From the NCBI GenBank assembly GCA_025232375.1, contig CP060419.1, positions 2,851,001 through 2,915,000 of the forward strand: 64,000 nucleotides of DNA, written 5' to 3'. Each line of letters opens with the position of its first letter. The stretch's first letter is position 1. Under the pieces are notes generated by a model. That model had not been told where the DNA came from. It was given only the letters and a program-made list of their open reading frames with translations, and did not search any database. Both the position numbers and the translations under genes were made by a program. Shown piece by piece: positions 62,922-64,000 of the stretch. This stretch comes from Pseudoxanthomonas sp. NC8. GTDB taxonomy: Bacteria > Pseudomonadota > Gammaproteobacteria > Xanthomonadales > Xanthomonadaceae.

Positions 62922-64000
62922 ATGGATGGGCCATCCATGACCGCCGCATTGATGGCGTTCGCCGGCGGGCTGCTGATCGCCGTGCTCGTGCTGCTCGTCC
63001 GCTGGCGTGGCAGCCATATGCGCCAGCACGCGGCGCTGCAGGCACGCGAGGAACACCTGACCGTCGCGCTGTGGGGCTCGGGCGAGCAGTTCTGGGATTT
63101 CGACTGGAACACCGCGAGCTGTACCTGCTGCAGGCCGACGAGTCGGGCGCCGATCTGGGCCTGGTGGTCGCCAGCCCGCCAAGATCGCTGCCGGTGGTCC
63201 ATCCGCACGACCGCGCCAGCCTGCGGCGCCGCTTGCGCGCGCACCTGCGCGGCCATGACTCCCTGTTCACCTCCGAGCACCGTGTCGATCCGGACGGCGA
63301 CGGCAACTGGATCTGGATGCGCGTGCACGGCCGCACCGTCCAGCGCGACGACCGCGGCCGGCCACGGCGCCTGGCCGGCACCGCGCGCGACACCACCGCC
63401 AACCGGCATGCCGACGCCGAGCGGCGCATCGCCAGCGAGGTGCTGCGCAGCATGAGCGAGGCGGTGGCGGTGCTCGACCGCGAACTGCACTTCGTCGCGG
63501 TCAATCCCGCCTTCACCCAGATCACCGGCTACAGCGACGTGGAGGCGCTGGGCAGGCCATTCACCATGCTCGACAGCGACGGCGACGGTCGCGGTGGCGC
63601 CCTGCTTGCGGACATGAACCGCCAGCACTGGCAGGGCAACGTGTGGATGACCCGCCGCGATGGCGAGGAGATCCTCTGCCACGTCAAGCACAACGGCATC
63701 CCCGACGCCGGCGGCGACGTGAACTTCCACGTCGTCGTGCTCAGCGACATCACCGAGCAGAAGCGCGCCGAGCAGGAGCTGCGCTACCTTACCAACTACG
63801 ATGCGCTGACCAGCCTGCCCAACCGCTCGCTGCTGTCCGAGCGCCTGGCCCGGGCGATCGTGCGTGCGCGCCGCGAAGGCGGCCACGTCGCCGTGCTGTT
63901 CCAGACCTGGACCGGTTCAAGGACGTCAACGATTCGCTCGGCCATGCCACCGGCGACCGGGTCCTGCGCGCCGCCGCCGAACGCGTGCAGCACGCGGTGG
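62922..64000 (+). CDS. PAS-PAS-GGDEF signalling protein (N-terminal part)
   Basis: Runs off the right edge; about 355 residues visible. One N-terminal membrane helix (ALMAFAGGLLIAVLVLLVRW), a PAS fold with WDFDWN..ELYLLQADES and SEHRVDPDGDGNWIWMRVHGR, a second PAS (SEVLRSMSEAVAVLDRELHFVAVNPAFTQITGY) and the linker YDALTSLPNRSLLSERL that begins a GGDEF domain. It would turn over cyclic di-GMP; an EAL domain beyond the edge is likely. Breaks near 63115 and 63905, the latter a CCTGG. Confidence 0.8.

Overview
The window is about 70% GC, densely coded, and reads as chromosome of a gammaproteobacterium of the Xanthomonadaceae (Lysobacter / Luteimonas / Pseudoxanthomonas type). The evidence is gene content: a metK, SAH-riboswitch-ahcY, metF block, a cysNC fusion with a PAPS-type cysH, a thiS-thiG-trmB string, a DUF3228 gene, an outer-membrane autotransporter esterase, TonB and S9D/M28/GH97 exported hydrolases. 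I see no prophage, plasmid, integrase, insertion sequence or CRISPR array.

The most important property of the sequence is technical. About 30 of the genes are broken by one- or two-base shifts, yet every broken gene can be read end to end as a full-length conserved protein. Most breaks fall on a CCWGG pentamer (CCTGG written as CCTTGG, CCTTAG, CCTTAGG, CCTACC or CTGG; CCAGG as CCAAGG or CCTAAGG). This is the pattern expected from uncorrected single-molecule reads of DNA modified at a Dcm-like CCWGG site, so I annotate these genes as functional CDS spanning all fragments and not as pseudogenes.

Layout. 1-2.8 kb: partial YdjM-like hydrolase, LpxH-like phosphoesterase, metK. 3-8.6 kb: an export/import pair, a PD40-propeller amidohydrolase behind a TonB-dependent receptor. 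9.2-14.7 kb: ppc and a glutamyl endopeptidase. 14.8-16.4 kb: SAH riboswitch and ahcY. 16.7-20.4 kb: small conserved genes, a CsoR/RcnR-type regulator with operator and a divergent DmeF-like cation exporter, metF. 20.4-25.9 kb: DUF4124-like protein, branched-chain aminotransferase, a two-component system, rimK. 26-28 kb: tRNA-Gly(CCC) and the autotransporter esterase. 28-33.8 kb: thiS, thiG, trmB, an SLC13 permease, Rieske protein, FAH-family enzyme, mscL. 33.9-38.4 kb: M28 peptidase, GH97 glycosidase, rRNA methyltransferase. 38.5-43.4 kb: GNAT enzyme and an RND pump with its adaptor.

43.4-55 kb is a nearly complete assimilatory sulfate-reduction locus: cysD-cysNC leftward, and cysJ-cysI-cysH rightward from a shared AT-rich control region, then cysB (leftward) divergent from cobA(SUMT)-cysK. 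Sulfate is activated to PAPS (CysD, CysNC), reduced to sulfite (CysH) and to sulfide (CysJI, whose siroheme needs SUMT), and fixed as cysteine (CysK). Together with metK, ahcY and metF, the window is rich in sulfur and methyl-group metabolism.

55-64 kb: a pair of inverted, covarying structured repeats, an acetyl-CoA hydrolase/CoA-transferase, a VOC protein, an EmrAB-type multidrug pump with a MarR repressor and operator, UPF0149-pepP, and the start of a PAS-GGDEF signalling protein cut by the window edge.
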